DNA from: Acidimicrobiales bacterium
Lineage (GTDB): Bacteria; Actinomycetota; Acidimicrobiia; Acidimicrobiales; RAAP-2
DNA: 64,000 nt
Direction: 5' to 3'
Assembly (NCBI GenBank): GCA_015478655.1
Contig: JADMIJ010000006.1
Coordinates: 1-64,000 of the forward strand
In this document: one piece after another, positions 53,716-62,398 of the stretch
How the letters are laid out: every line of letters starts with the position of its first letter
How positions within the stretch are numbered: the first letter of the stretch is position 1
Position numbers and translations under genes: made by a program
Notes under the pieces: model-generated
The model's input: only the letters and a program-made list of their open reading frames with translations
The model's database searches: none
What the model was told of the DNA's origin: nothing

Positions 53716-54563
53716 CTGCTCTTGGAGTCTTGCTTGGCGCGGGTGCCGGCCTCGGCGTCGCCCTCATCGCGCTCGGCCTCCGCGGCGTCGAGGCGCGGCG
53801 CCAAACAGACAGGGTCACCCGTGCCCGCGTCGAACGTCACACTCTGCGCCTCGCCATCGCGGTCGGCGCGGCGGTGCTCGTCGGGGCGGTCACCGGTTGG
53901 CCGGTTGCCGCTCTCCTCGCCGCCGCAGCCTGCTGGGGCGTCCCGGCGCTGTTCACTGAGTCGAAAGCCCAAGCGACCACGATCGCCCGGGTCGAGGCGG
54001 TGGCGGGATGGGCCGAGATGCTGCGCGACACCATGGCCGGCGCGGCCGGCCTGGAACAGGCCATCGCCGCCACCGCCACCGTCGCACCGCCACCGATCCG
54101 CCGGGACGTGGCGACACTGGCCGCTCGGCTCGAACGCCAGCGTCTGGGGCCGGCTCTGCGGGCCTTCGCCGACGACGTGGCCGACCCGACCTGCGACTTG
54201 GTGGTCGCCGCGTTGCTGCTCGCCGCCGAACACCAAGCCAGCCGACTCGGGGAGCTGCTCGGCACCCTGGCCACCACAGCGCGCGACCAAGCCACGATGC
54301 GCCTTCGGGTCGAGGCGGGGCGGGCGCGAACCCGCACCTCGGTCAAACTCATCGTCGGAATCACCCTCGGTCTCGCCCTGTTCCTCGCCGTGTTGAACCA
54401 CGGCTACCTGGCCCCCTACGGCAGCGGCGTCGGCCAGCTCGTCCTGCTCTTGGTGGGCGGGCTGTTCGCGGCGGCCTTCGCCTGGCTGGCCAAGATGACC
54501 AGGCCCGCCGAGCCGGCCCGGTTCCTCGCCGTCCAGTTGACTGCGTCGGAGGCGAGACGGTGA
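53712..54563 (+). CDS. tadB: Tad pilus inner-membrane protein TadB
   Basis: Protein of 283 residues of the type II secretion F (GspF) family, a platform protein that couples the ATPase to pilin assembly. Hydrophobic segments are at about 2-22, 49-80, 225-245 and 250-272, around a cytoplasmic helical domain with EMLRDTMAGAAGLEQAIAATA, the typical GspF pattern. The start at 53712 overlaps the tadA stop (ATGA); ATG at 53700 is possible but would lie deeper in tadA. It overlaps tadC by GTGA. Confidence 0.87.
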   Translation: MTALGVLLGAGAGLGVALIALGLRGVEARRQTDRVTRARVERHTLRLAIAVGAAVLVGAVTGWPVAALLAAAACWGVPALFTESKAQATTIARVEAVAGWAEMLRDTMAGAAGLEQAIAATATVAPPPIRRDVATLAARLERQRLGPALRAFADDVADPTCDLVVAALLLAAEHQASRLGELLGTLATTARDQATMRLRVEAGRARTRTSVKLIVGITLGLALFLAVLNHGYLAPYGSGVGQLVLLLVGGLFAAAFAWLAKMTRPAEPARFLAVQLTASEARR

Positions 54564-55465
54564 TCGCCGCCCTGCTCTGCGGCGCCGGAGTCGGTAGCGG
54601 CCTGTTCCTGGTGGCCCGCGGCGTCGCCCCGCCTCGGCCATCCTTAGCGCAGGCGCTCGTCCAGCTGCGTCGCTCACCAGAGCCGCCGGCCATGCTCACC
54701 GCCGAGGATCCCGGCGGCTTCGCCGCCCGGCTGGGCCGTCCCCTCGCCGAGGTTCTTACTCGGGCCGGAGCCGGGGTCCTCATCTGGCCGCGGGTGCGAC
54801 GCGACCTGGCCGTGCTCGGCCGCAGCAGCGAGCGCCATATGGCTGAGAAGGTCACCCTTGCCATCGTCGGACTTCTGCTCCTACCCGCTTGCGCCGGGAT
54901 GCTCGCCTTGGCCGGCACGACCCTCCCTTTGGCGTTGCCCCTGTGGGGATCGCTGGTGTGCGGTCTTGCAGGTTTCGTGCTCCCCGATCTCGGTATCCAC
55001 TCCGAAGCCGAAGCCCGTCGCCGTGACTTTCGCCACGCGCTGGGGAGCTTCTTGGACCTGGTGGTCATCGCGCTGGCCGGTGGTGGTGGGGTCGAGACCG
55101 CCCTTGCCGACGCGGCGAGCGTGGGCGAGGGGTGGGCGTTCGACGAGTTACGTCACAGCCTCGACGCCGCCCGACTCGCCCGCGACACCCCCTGGTCAGC
55201 GTTGGAGCGCCTCGGGAACGAGCTCGGAGTAGCCGAACTCGGTGAGCTTGCCGCCAGCGTTGGCCTGGCCGGTGCCGAGGGGGCCAAGGTTCGCGCCTCG
55301 CTGGGCGCCAAGGCAGCATCCTTGCGCTCCCACCAGCTGGCCGAGGCCGAGACGACCGCCCAGACGGCCACCGAGAAGATGAGCCTTCCCGTCGTATTGC
55401 TGTTCGCCGGATTCCTCTGCTTCATCGGCTACCCGGCCATTGAGCGCGTCTTGGCCGGACTGTGA
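54560..55465 (+). CDS. tadC: Tad pilus inner-membrane protein TadC
   Basis: Second GspF-family platform protein, 301 residues. An N-terminal membrane helix (IAALLCGAGVGSGLFLVARG), a central pair (VTLAIVGLLLLPACAGMLALAG and LPLWGSLVCGLAGFVLPD), a cytoplasmic domain with FLDLVVIALAGGGGVETALAD, and a C-terminal helix (LPVVLLFAGFLCFIGYPAIERV) match TadC. The GTG start at 54560 overlaps the tadB stop. Upstream in-frame sequence is antiphase to tadB and rejected. Confidence 0.87.
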   Translation: MIAALLCGAGVGSGLFLVARGVAPPRPSLAQALVQLRRSPEPPAMLTAEDPGGFAARLGRPLAEVLTRAGAGVLIWPRVRRDLAVLGRSSERHMAEKVTLAIVGLLLLPACAGMLALAGTTLPLALPLWGSLVCGLAGFVLPDLGIHSEAEARRRDFRHALGSFLDLVVIALAGGGGVETALADAASVGEGWAFDELRHSLDAARLARDTPWSALERLGNELGVAELGELAASVGLAGAEGAKVRASLGAKAASLRSHQLAEAETTAQTATEKMSLPVVLLFAGFLCFIGYPAIERVLAGL

Positions 55466-55546
55466 AAGCCATGAGCTTACGAATCCCGAAGCCCGGATCC
55501 AACAAGACAAGAGAGAGTCATCAACAACGAGAGGAGAAGCAGTGTC

Positions 55547-55759
55547 GTGTTCTTTGAACTCAGCATCATCCGTCACCTGATCGCCCTGCTCCGCAGCCGG
55601 CTCCAGGTGCTGCGGGCAGAACCGGAGGCCGGTTACTCGACCGAGGCGGTCGTCGTCATCGCCCTCCTCGTGGCTATGGCGATCACCGCTGTCGGCATCA
55701 TCGCCGCCAAGGTGATCTCGACCGCCCACAACATCTCGACCGGTGGCTCCGGCGGCTGA
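55547..55759 (+). CDS. Small pilin-like protein (Flp/TadE-type)
   Basis: Protein of 70 residues. A basic cytoplasmic head (LIALLRSRLQVLRAEPEAG) is followed by YSTEAVVVIALLVAMAITAVGIIAAKVI, one hydrophobic helix with Glu at its start, as in type IV pilins and Flp major pilins. The Gly before the YSTE segment is the likely prepilin peptidase site. A short Gly/Ser tail ends it. The GTG start follows GGAG. It is the best candidate for the major pilin of this locus. It lies 81 bp after tadC and 11 bp before the first TadE-like gene. Confidence 0.75.
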   Translation: MFFELSIIRHLIALLRSRLQVLRAEPEAGYSTEAVVVIALLVAMAITAVGIIAAKVISTAHNISTGGSGG

Positions 55760-55770
55760 ACGGGCGCGCC

Positions 55771-56172
55771 ATGGGTTCCATCTGCCGTTGGCGAGACGAG
55801 CGCGGCTCGGCCACCGCCGAGCTCGTGATCGCCACGCCCCTGTTGTTGCTCTTGATCCTGGGGATCGTGCAGTTCGCCCTGTGGGAGCACGCCACCCATG
55901 TCGCCCAAGCCGTCGCCGAGCAAGGACTCGCCGTCGGCCGGGTCCAAGGCGGCACCGACCAGGCCGCTACCGCCGAGGCACAAAGCGTGCTCGGCCAGCT
56001 CGGCTCCGGCGTCCTGGTGCACCCGAATGTGAGCGCCACCCGAGGTGCCGCCACTACGACCGTCGTCGTAACCGGACAGGCCGAAGGGATCCTGCCGTTC
56101 TTGAGCCTGCCGGTTCGCTCGGTAGCGACCGGGCCGTCGGAACGTTTCACGACAAGCGGCCAGGGACCATGA
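55771..56172 (+). CDS. TadE-like pseudopilin
   Basis: Protein of 133 residues. After a short basic head comes DERGSATAELVIATPLLLLLILGIVQFALW, the TadE signature (ERGSAxxE before a long helix), which prepilin peptidase cleaves after the Gly. The C-terminal 90 residues face outside and include VAEQGLAVGRVQGG and VVVTGQAEGILPF. It is a minor pilin that assists pilus initiation in Tad systems. Its stop overlaps the next TadE-like gene by ATGA. Confidence 0.85.
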   Translation: MGSICRWRDERGSATAELVIATPLLLLLILGIVQFALWEHATHVAQAVAEQGLAVGRVQGGTDQAATAEAQSVLGQLGSGVLVHPNVSATRGAATTTVVVTGQAEGILPFLSLPVRSVATGPSERFTTSGQGP

Positions 56173-56603
56173 AACCGGGGCCTCGACGCCGGGACAACGA
56201 GCGGGGCTCGGCCACGGTCGAGCTCGTCATCTTGACCCCGCTGCTCATCCTCCTGTTGCTGTTCGTCGTCGCCCTCGGCCGACTGGCGGGGGCGCGCATC
56301 GACGTCGACGGCGTCGCGGCGCAGGCCGCCCGGGCTGCGTCGATCGCCCGCAGCCCGCAAGCCGCCACGTCGAGCGCGCAACAGACCGCGGCGTCGGCAC
56401 TCAGTTCCCAGCACATCACCTGCGCCCACCTGGCCGTCTCGGTCGACACCACCAACTTCGCGCCCGGTGGTTCGGTGGCCGTGACCGTCTCGTGCGCGGT
56501 CGACCTCGCCGATCTCACGGGTCTGGACCTGCCAGTCACCGAGACGGTCGCCAACCGCGCCGTGTCGCCCATTGACACCTACCGGACCGCAGTCAACGGA
56601 TGA
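56169..56603 (+). CDS. TadE-like pseudopilin
   Basis: Protein of 144 residues with the same signature (NERGSATVELVILTPLLILLLLFVVALGRL), followed by an outside domain with two Cys (ITCAHLAVSVD and VTVSCAVDL) that may form a disulfide. Close in layout to the upstream TadE-like protein, so probably a duplicate that has diverged. Joined by ATGA overlaps to both neighbours. Confidence 0.85.
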   Translation: MKPGPRRRDNERGSATVELVILTPLLILLLLFVVALGRLAGARIDVDGVAAQAARAASIARSPQAATSSAQQTAASALSSQHITCAHLAVSVDTTNFAPGGSVAVTVSCAVDLADLTGLDLPVTETVANRAVSPIDTYRTAVNG

Positions 56604-57040
56604 CCAGCGCGCACCGGCTCCGGAGCCGCCTCCGAGACGAAGAGGGAATGGTCACCGCCTTCGTCGTCATCTTCACCTTCGCCCTGCTCCTCCTCGCCGG
56701 CCTCGTGATCGATGGCGGGCTCACCCTCGCCGCCCGGGTCCAGGCCATCGACGAAGCCCAAGCCGCGGCCCGCGCCGGCGCCCAGGCCATCAACCTCCCG
56801 CTGTACCGCTCCACCGGCCAAGTCGTCCTCGACCCGTCCCAAGCCCGCCAGGCCGCCGAGTCCTACCTGGCCGCCACCGGGCACACCGGCACCGTCGCGG
56901 TCAACGGTGACGACGTCGAGGTCACCGTGTCGATCACACAGCCCATGCAGATCCTGGGCATCGGCGGAATCGGCAGCCTGAGCGTCACCGGCCACGGCAA
57001 CGCCATCCCCGAGCACGGCGTCACAGGAGCAGGCACATGA
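56600..57040 (+). CDS. TadG-like pilus protein
   Basis: Protein of 146 residues: LRDEEGMVTAFVVIFTFALLLLAGLVIDGG is the N-terminal helix of TadG-like proteins (GxxxxFVxIFxxxLLxLxGLxxDGG). The rest is short, with QAIDEAQAAARAGAQAINL, then a small beta region DDVEVTVSITQPMQIL. It lacks the large VWA-type extension of full TadG, so it is a short form. Overlaps both neighbours by four bases. Confidence 0.82.
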   Translation: MTSAHRLRSRLRDEEGMVTAFVVIFTFALLLLAGLVIDGGLTLAARVQAIDEAQAAARAGAQAINLPLYRSTGQVVLDPSQARQAAESYLAATGHTGTVAVNGDDVEVTVSITQPMQILGIGGIGSLSVTGHGNAIPEHGVTGAGT

Positions 57041-59793
57041 CCCGGACCATCAAGATTGCCAAGGGACTCTCCGCCTTCATCCTCCTTGCCGTCCTCCTCA
57101 TCGCCGTGCCCTGGGCGCTGTGGAATTACGTCGGCTGGCCTCTGCCCCACGGCCTGCCCAGCTGGTCGCAGTTCACCACCGCCCTCAACCAACACGGCAT
57201 CCCCGATCAGGTGCTGCTCAAGGCCCTGGCCTGTGTCGTATGGATCAGTTGGGCGCTCCTCGCCACCTCGGTACTCGTCGAGGTCCCCGCTGCAGCGCGC
57301 GGCCGCGCCGCAGGACGCCTCGCCGTCATCGGCCCGCTCCAACCGCTCGTCGGACACCTCGTCGCCGCCATCCTCGTCGCCACTCTCGCTGTCCTGCCCC
57401 GACCGACTGGCAACAGCCCGTCACGCCTCTCGGCCAACCTTTCCTACGGTCGACCACGGGAACCGGCTGTCGCGATGGTGTTGGTTAGCGAGGTCACGCC
57501 AGGTCCTGCGCCATCTACCGCTGCCGGCGCCACGCCCGCGGCGAGCACCGCCACGAACACCTACGTCGTCCAACGAGGCGACACCCTCTGGGGCATTGCC
57601 GAACGCCAACTCGGCGACCCACTGCGGTGGCGGGACATCTTCGCGCTCAACGAAGGCCGTACCGAGCCAGCCAGCCAGACGTTCACCGACCCCCACTGGA
57701 TCTACCCCGGCTGGACCCTTGAGCTGCCCTCACCAGCGGACCTCGGGCCTGCCCCGGTGTCACCAAGCCCGGGCCCGACGCCACCGGCCCCGACGACGCC
57801 CGCGACCCCGCCTACGCCCGCGACCCCGCCTACGCCCGCGACCCCGCCTACGCCCATGCCGACGACTACCGCACCCACCACAGCTCCACCTACAACCACT
57901 GTCCCGACGACTGGCACCCGACCTAGCACCCCGGTCGATGCAAACGGGCATGTTCCACATCCCACCGAGCACACCCAGCCCGTCCGCCTGCCGTCGGGTT
58001 CGATAGTGGCGGGATCATTTGCTGCCGGAGTTCTCTCCGCAGTAGCGATCGGCCGACTGCGACGGCGCCACGGCTACCACTACCGGCCACCTCGTCCCGG
58101 ACGGGACCTCAGCCCCGAGCCGCCTCGCCCGACGCTGCGCCACCTGCTCGACGCGGCAACTGTCCAGCACGACCCTGCCGAAACCCCCGAGAAAGAGCTG
58201 TTCCCTGCCGGACCCTTCGATGACGGCGAACGACGCCACCAGCCAGGCAGTCTGGAGATCGGCACCCGATACGGGGACCCGATCACCGTGGAGATAACCG
58301 AGCTCTCCGGTCTTGCCATCTGCGGCCCGAGTAGCGGCGACGTCGCCCGGGCCGTCGTGGCCGGTCTACTCGTGCGCGCCGGCCCCGGCGCCGCCGAGAT
58401 CCTTCTTTCAACCGACCTCGCTGAGCAGCTCCTCCCCGGCCTCGCACCCGACCCCGCCGTCCGGCGGGCAGGAACCGAGAGCGAGCTGGCTCGGGCCGTC
58501 GAAGCGGAGCGCATCGCCCGCACCCGCCGCCTGACCGCCGCCGACGCGGCAAACGCAGTCCAGTTCCGCCGCGATAACCCCGAGAATCCGCTGCCCCTGC
58601 TCCTCGTCCTCTTGGATACTCTCCCGGCGGATTCGCTCGGGCGGTGGTCGGCGCTGCTCACGGACGCGGCACGGCTCGGCATCGCCATCGTCTCCCTCGC
58701 CGACAGCGCCGCCGCCATATCCCGCTTTACCGTCAACGACGGTCGTACCGTCGTCGACGCCGAACCAGTACATCTGGCCGAGCGCCTGACCGGCGCCGAG
58801 CTTTATGGATTGTGTGCCGACGAAGTGGTGGAGCTGCTCGGCTCAGTCACCGCCGCCAACCACCAAGTTGACGACAACGATGCCATGTCGGCCACGACCG
58901 AACCGATCGCCCCATTGCATCCCGAGGGCGTCGTCATCGAGCCATCACGCCAGTCGATCCCAAGCGACGAACCCTGGCCCGAGATCGCATTGTCCGAAGA
59001 CACTGCCCACGCGGACCGGCCTCTGCATATCAACCTCCTAGGCCCCTACCGGATCACCGCATTCAGCGAACCTGTGACGACCGGATTGCGCAACCGCGCC
59101 AAGACTCTCCTCGCGTGGTGTCTCCTGCGACCCGAGGGAGCTACCGCCGATCAGGCTGTCGATGTCCTATGGCCAGACACCTCTCCGGACCGCGTCCTCA
59201 AGCAGTTCTGGTACGCGCTTGGGGACCTCCGCTCGTTCTTTCACGGCCCTGCCGACGAGTCCCTCGACGTTCTGGAGAAGGTTGGCGAACACTACCGACC
59301 GAATCCGGCCGAGATCACCTGTGACCTGTGGGTCTTCCAGTCAGCCCTCGCCGCTGCCGCCCGAGCCGACCACGACGACCAGGCCCGAGCTGCTCTGCGC
59401 GTCGCCGTCGATACTTACACCGGCGACCTGATGACCGGCACCGACTATGCGTGGATTGAGCCCGCTCGCCAAGACCTCCACCGCCGGATGCTCGACGCCC
59501 ACCTCCGCCTTGCCGAATTCGAAGAGCAAGCCGGCCGCACCGACGCTGCGGCAGATGTACTCGAGCGGGTCATCGGCCTCGACCTCTACGCCGAGGAGCC
59601 CTACCGACGGCTTATGACCATCCAGGCCCGTCACGACCGCCCCGATGCCGTCACCGCCACCTGGCAGACACTGCAACGCCGCCTCACCGATCTCGACGTC
59701 GAGGTCGATGAAGCGACCGCCCGCCTCTACCGCTCCCTCACCAAATCGGATGCGAGCGCGGCAGCACAACGCCCGATCCGCCTCTCGTCGTGA
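57037..59793 (+). CDS. Membrane-anchored LysM-BTAD regulator
   Basis: Protein of 918 residues. Two N-terminal membrane helices (about 12-30, 65-83), a third near 92-112, then a LysM peptidoglycan-binding domain (TYVVQRGDTLWGIAERQLG, about 175-230), a TP-rich linker encoded by an 18 bp tandem repeat, another helix (IVAGSFAAGVLSAVAIG), a basic segment, a P-loop-free regulatory region (about 400-650) and a C-terminal winged helix plus BTAD domain (LLGPYRITAF from about 663, to the end). BTAD proteins of the SARP type activate transcription. A DNA-binding end on a cell-wall-tethered protein suggests a sensor of wall or pilus state. Overlaps are ATGA before and GTGA after. Confidence 0.88.
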   Translation: MTRTIKIAKGLSAFILLAVLLIAVPWALWNYVGWPLPHGLPSWSQFTTALNQHGIPDQVLLKALACVVWISWALLATSVLVEVPAAARGRAAGRLAVIGPLQPLVGHLVAAILVATLAVLPRPTGNSPSRLSANLSYGRPREPAVAMVLVSEVTPGPAPSTAAGATPAASTATNTYVVQRGDTLWGIAERQLGDPLRWRDIFALNEGRTEPASQTFTDPHWIYPGWTLELPSPADLGPAPVSPSPGPTPPAPTTPATPPTPATPPTPATPPTPMPTTTAPTTAPPTTTVPTTGTRPSTPVDANGHVPHPTEHTQPVRLPSGSIVAGSFAAGVLSAVAIGRLRRRHGYHYRPPRPGRDLSPEPPRPTLRHLLDAATVQHDPAETPEKELFPAGPFDDGERRHQPGSLEIGTRYGDPITVEITELSGLAICGPSSGDVARAVVAGLLVRAGPGAAEILLSTDLAEQLLPGLAPDPAVRRAGTESELARAVEAERIARTRRLTAADAANAVQFRRDNPENPLPLLLVLLDTLPADSLGRWSALLTDAARLGIAIVSLADSAAAISRFTVNDGRTVVDAEPVHLAERLTGAELYGLCADEVVELLGSVTAANHQVDDNDAMSATTEPIAPLHPEGVVIEPSRQSIPSDEPWPEIALSEDTAHADRPLHINLLGPYRITAFSEPVTTGLRNRAKTLLAWCLLRPEGATADQAVDVLWPDTSPDRVLKQFWYALGDLRSFFHGPADESLDVLEKVGEHYRPNPAEITCDLWVFQSALAAAARADHDDQARAALRVAVDTYTGDLMTGTDYAWIEPARQDLHRRMLDAHLRLAEFEEQAGRTDAAADVLERVIGLDLYAEEPYRRLMTIQARHDRPDAVTATWQTLQRRLTDLDVEVDEATARLYRSLTKSDASAAAQRPIRLSS
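57801..57854 (+). repeat. 18 bp tandem repeat, three copies, coding for ATPPTP
   Basis: CGCGACCCCGCCTACGCC is repeated without change at 57801-57818, 57819-57836 and 57837-57854. It encodes Ala-Thr-Pro-Pro-Thr-Pro in the linker between the LysM domain and the following helix of the LysM-BTAD protein. Because the unit is a multiple of three, copy-number change would lengthen or shorten the linker without a frameshift. Confidence 0.9.
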
Positions 59794-60353
59794 TCCGAAC
59801 CAAAGCCCTCCCGGGAGTCGACACGCCGATCTGGATTGTTGCGACGTGTGCGCTCGCTGCACCGATCGAAGCGCTGCTCGTTTGGCACTTCGGCTGGTCG
59901 GCCCCTCTGCCAGCGTTCCTGTGCTTTGGTGCCGTTGCTGCGGTCGTGACGATGACCGATCTTGTCGCCCGGCGCATTCCCAACGCAGTCGTCGGACCCG
60001 GCTACCTCGTCGGCGCTGCGCTCCTTGCCGTCGCCTCCGCTGCGCGCGGCGAGTGGTGGCCACTGGAGCGCGGCGGCATCACACTCATCGTGCTCGGCGC
60101 CTTCTACTTTGCCCTCGGTCTGGCCTTCCCCGCCGGGATGGGGCTCGGCGACATCAAATGGGCCGGCCTCCTCGGGCTCTATCTCGGCTGGGTGAGATGG
60201 GAAGCGGCATCTACGGCCACGCTCGTCGCCTTCGCTGCTGCCGCAGTGTTCGTGCTCGGCGCACGCGGCGCGAGGCGAGGTCGCCAGTTCGTCCTTCCCA
60301 TGGCGCCGTTCATGACCGCGGGAGCGCTCGTCGCGGTGCTTACCCTGAAGTAG
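59790..60353 (+). CDS. A24-family prepilin peptidase
   Basis: Membrane protein of 187 residues with about six helices. The two catalytic Asp of A24 aspartyl peptidases are visible: MTDLVARRIPN and GMGLGDIKW (GxGD). It lacks the N-terminal methyltransferase domain of PilD, as usual for Tad/TadV and archaeal-type enzymes. It would cleave the pilin-like and TadE-like proteins encoded upstream. The GTG start overlaps the LysM-BTAD gene stop, and the gene closes the plus-strand operon. The next genes are on the other strand. Confidence 0.92.
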   Translation: MIRTKALPGVDTPIWIVATCALAAPIEALLVWHFGWSAPLPAFLCFGAVAAVVTMTDLVARRIPNAVVGPGYLVGAALLAVASAARGEWWPLERGGITLIVLGAFYFALGLAFPAGMGLGDIKWAGLLGLYLGWVRWEAASTATLVAFAAAAVFVLGARGARRGRQFVLPMAPFMTAGALVAVLTLK

Positions 60354-60382
60354 CCGAGATCCGTCGAAACGATCGGATCGGG

Positions 60383-61267
60383 TCAGTTGGAGTCGGGAAG
60401 CGCGGCGATGAATTCGGCAATGGCGCCGACAGCTCGGCGTTCGAGTTGCGGCTCGTCGCGAATGTCGGTTGCCACGAAGCGGGCGTAGCTGCGGGCACCG
60501 ATCCGGTCGGTGGCGGCAAAGGCGTCTCTAATCGAATCAAGCGCGACGGTGACCTCTGGTCGGTGATAGGCCGGGCGTTGAGCGAATGACGCCGCGGCGG
60601 CAGCTGGACCGCCAGGCCAGCTTTCGACCAGCCAGACAATGTCGTAGGCGTCTTTTGGTTTGTCCCGTCCGCGCAGAGCGTCGATCTTCGCCATCAAAAA
60701 CGCCAGCGGCCCCGTGACCCGAAGCTCCATATCGATGGTCCCCTTGTTCTGGGGGAGGACGAAGGTTCGACTGACGACCTCGATGTCGGTGGTCAGCAGC
60801 TCGCCGGCTTGGAGGGCCAGAGCGGAGAGGCGACCGCCGAAATTGTGCTTGCCGGTTGGGTTGTCCGAATGGGAGGGACGAAAGACTCGGCCAGCTGGGC
60901 GTTGCTCACCAGCCGGGCAGAAGAACTCGACGGTCAACCCGATACCGTCGTGTCGCAACCAGCGGAATGAGACGTCGCCTTCTTGAAAGCCGAGACCCTT
61001 GAGGATCGTCTCGATACGTTCGTAGGCCTCGGTGTCGCCCTCGACGAGGGCCACGCTCAGACAAAGATCGATGTCAGCCGTCCCGACGTGCGGCTCGACT
61101 CCTGGGTCGAGTACCGGAACGAGCAGACCGGGGACGAGGCCGCCGATGAGCACAATGTGGGCAGCCATGAACCCGAGGGAGCGGACGATGTCAGCTGCTT
61201 CGGCGGCCAACTGATCGGCGAGGTCCGGGTCGTAGCCGGCGACGTGTTGTCCGTCAGGTTCGTTCAA
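60383..61267 (-). CDS. Nucleotidyltransferase-like toxin (AbiEii family)
   Basis: Protein of 294 residues. VLIGGLVPGLLV followed by HVGTADIDLCLSVAL is the nucleotidyltransferase core (GGxxP and TxDIDL). Further blocks are LRVTGPLAFLMAKIDALRGRDKPKDAYDIVWL, a DNA/RNA-modifying family pattern in which KPKDAYDI is characteristic of AbiEii-type toxins. AbiEii enzymes transfer nucleotides to targets such as tRNA. It is 14 bp overlapped by the upstream gene (61254-61267), which fits an antitoxin-toxin pair. The toxin function is inferred from family and pairing. Confidence 0.82.
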   Translation of the reverse strand: MNEPDGQHVAGYDPDLADQLAAEAADIVRSLGFMAAHIVLIGGLVPGLLVPVLDPGVEPHVGTADIDLCLSVALVEGDTEAYERIETILKGLGFQEGDVSFRWLRHDGIGLTVEFFCPAGEQRPAGRVFRPSHSDNPTGKHNFGGRLSALALQAGELLTTDIEVVSRTFVLPQNKGTIDMELRVTGPLAFLMAKIDALRGRDKPKDAYDIVWLVESWPGGPAAAAASFAQRPAYHRPEVTVALDSIRDAFAATDRIGARSYARFVATDIRDEPQLERRAVGAIAEFIAALPDSN

Positions 61268-62315
61268 GTGTCTGCTCCCTAAATATCTGGGCGGCGTCCC
61301 GGTTTCGTCCGCCTTGGCGGAGCAGGTCTAGCCAGACTCGGACGGCGGGCGCGACTCGGATGTCGTCGATCGGTGCCGCCGCGAACGTCCCGACCTCTCC
61401 GACGTCATTCCACAGCTCCACGTTCATGCCTCGTCCGGCATCGTCGGCCTCCAAGTGTTCGAGGCCCAACCGTGCGAGCGCCTCGGTGGGTTTAAGGCCA
61501 CTGACACGGATGTGGGTGACGATGATCCGGTTGAGTACGGGCACGCCGAGCAGGTTGCTTCCCGCCGCGCCAGTAACTGCGTAGGTCACCCCCACCTCGG
61601 ATGCTTTCTCCGCGAAGCGTCGGGCGATTTCCTGGTCAGTTCGCGCGTAGAGGTAGGTAGCGGCACCCTGTGGTCGTCGACGGGCGCCGTCCACTGTGGC
61701 GAGCCAATCCAAAGCGGCGCCGCGGTCGTCGATCACTCGTCGCTGCTTGGGGCCCTTGCCGACCGCGTGGACCAGACGGTTCTGCTCCATGGTCCGGAAC
61801 ACGTTGTGCGCCTGGCCGACCGAGATCCGGGCCTGCTCGGCGAGCCGGTTGACGGTCCACTCGTCGTCCGTGCCATCGAGCAAGACCTGTACGGCCCGGA
61901 TGCCGGTTGGACCGAGTCGGGAATCGTCCTCGCCGGCCGTTTCGTTGGTGACCCGTCGGCGGCCGCCACGGTCAATATGGATGAGCGTTCCGGGCCAGGA
62001 CAGATGCAAGGCCCCCCGTCCGTCGCACCACGACAGGCCGGCGACCTCGAGTGCGTCTCGCTCCTTGTAGGGGATGGAACGGGCAGCAACGAGGCCTACC
62101 GCACCGCCGGGGATGGTGCTCGCGAGATGGTGCGCGGCGAGGGTCGGGTCCGAGCCCACCGGTAGACGCGGCAGTATCGTGAGGGGACGGTGCTGGTCCC
62201 CAACCTCCACCCGGTCTTCGGTCCCTTCGGTGACAATGAGCTCAGGGACGCTGGCGAACACACCTCGGTAACGGTCCAGCTCGGACGGCTCCAACCGCAA
62301 TGTAGCTTTCACCAT
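61254..62315 (-). CDS. AbiEi-like antitoxin/transcription regulator
   Basis: Protein of 353 residues. The ATG at 62315 is chosen as the first plausible start; the open frame further upstream runs antiphase through the NlpC gene. A winged helix-turn-helix is visible in the middle (WTVNRLAEQARISVGQAHNVFRTMEQNRLV). The C-terminal part is an AbiEi_C-like region. Unlike the short AbiEi antitoxins, this one has an N-terminal extension of about 130 residues and a type IV TA-like order with the toxin after it. Its stop overlaps the toxin start by 14 bp, so both are translated together. It probably represses its own operon, as AbiEi does. Confidence 0.75.
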   Translation of the reverse strand: MVKATLRLEPSELDRYRGVFASVPELIVTEGTEDRVEVGDQHRPLTILPRLPVGSDPTLAAHHLASTIPGGAVGLVAARSIPYKERDALEVAGLSWCDGRGALHLSWPGTLIHIDRGGRRRVTNETAGEDDSRLGPTGIRAVQVLLDGTDDEWTVNRLAEQARISVGQAHNVFRTMEQNRLVHAVGKGPKQRRVIDDRGAALDWLATVDGARRRPQGAATYLYARTDQEIARRFAEKASEVGVTYAVTGAAGSNLLGVPVLNRIIVTHIRVSGLKPTEALARLGLEHLEADDAGRGMNVELWNDVGEVGTFAAAPIDDIRVAPAVRVWLDLLRQGGRNRDAAQIFREQTLERT

Positions 62316-62398
62316 ATGGCATCCTTCACTACGCACTGAAACATGCTGCTCAGTGAAAGATAGCAGGGGGAGCGTCCGCCGTCGACAGCTGTCAGTCC

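Noticed and set aside
57801-57854. Replication iterons
   Set aside because: The repeat lies in frame inside a coding linker and encodes ATPPTP; it is low-complexity protein sequence.
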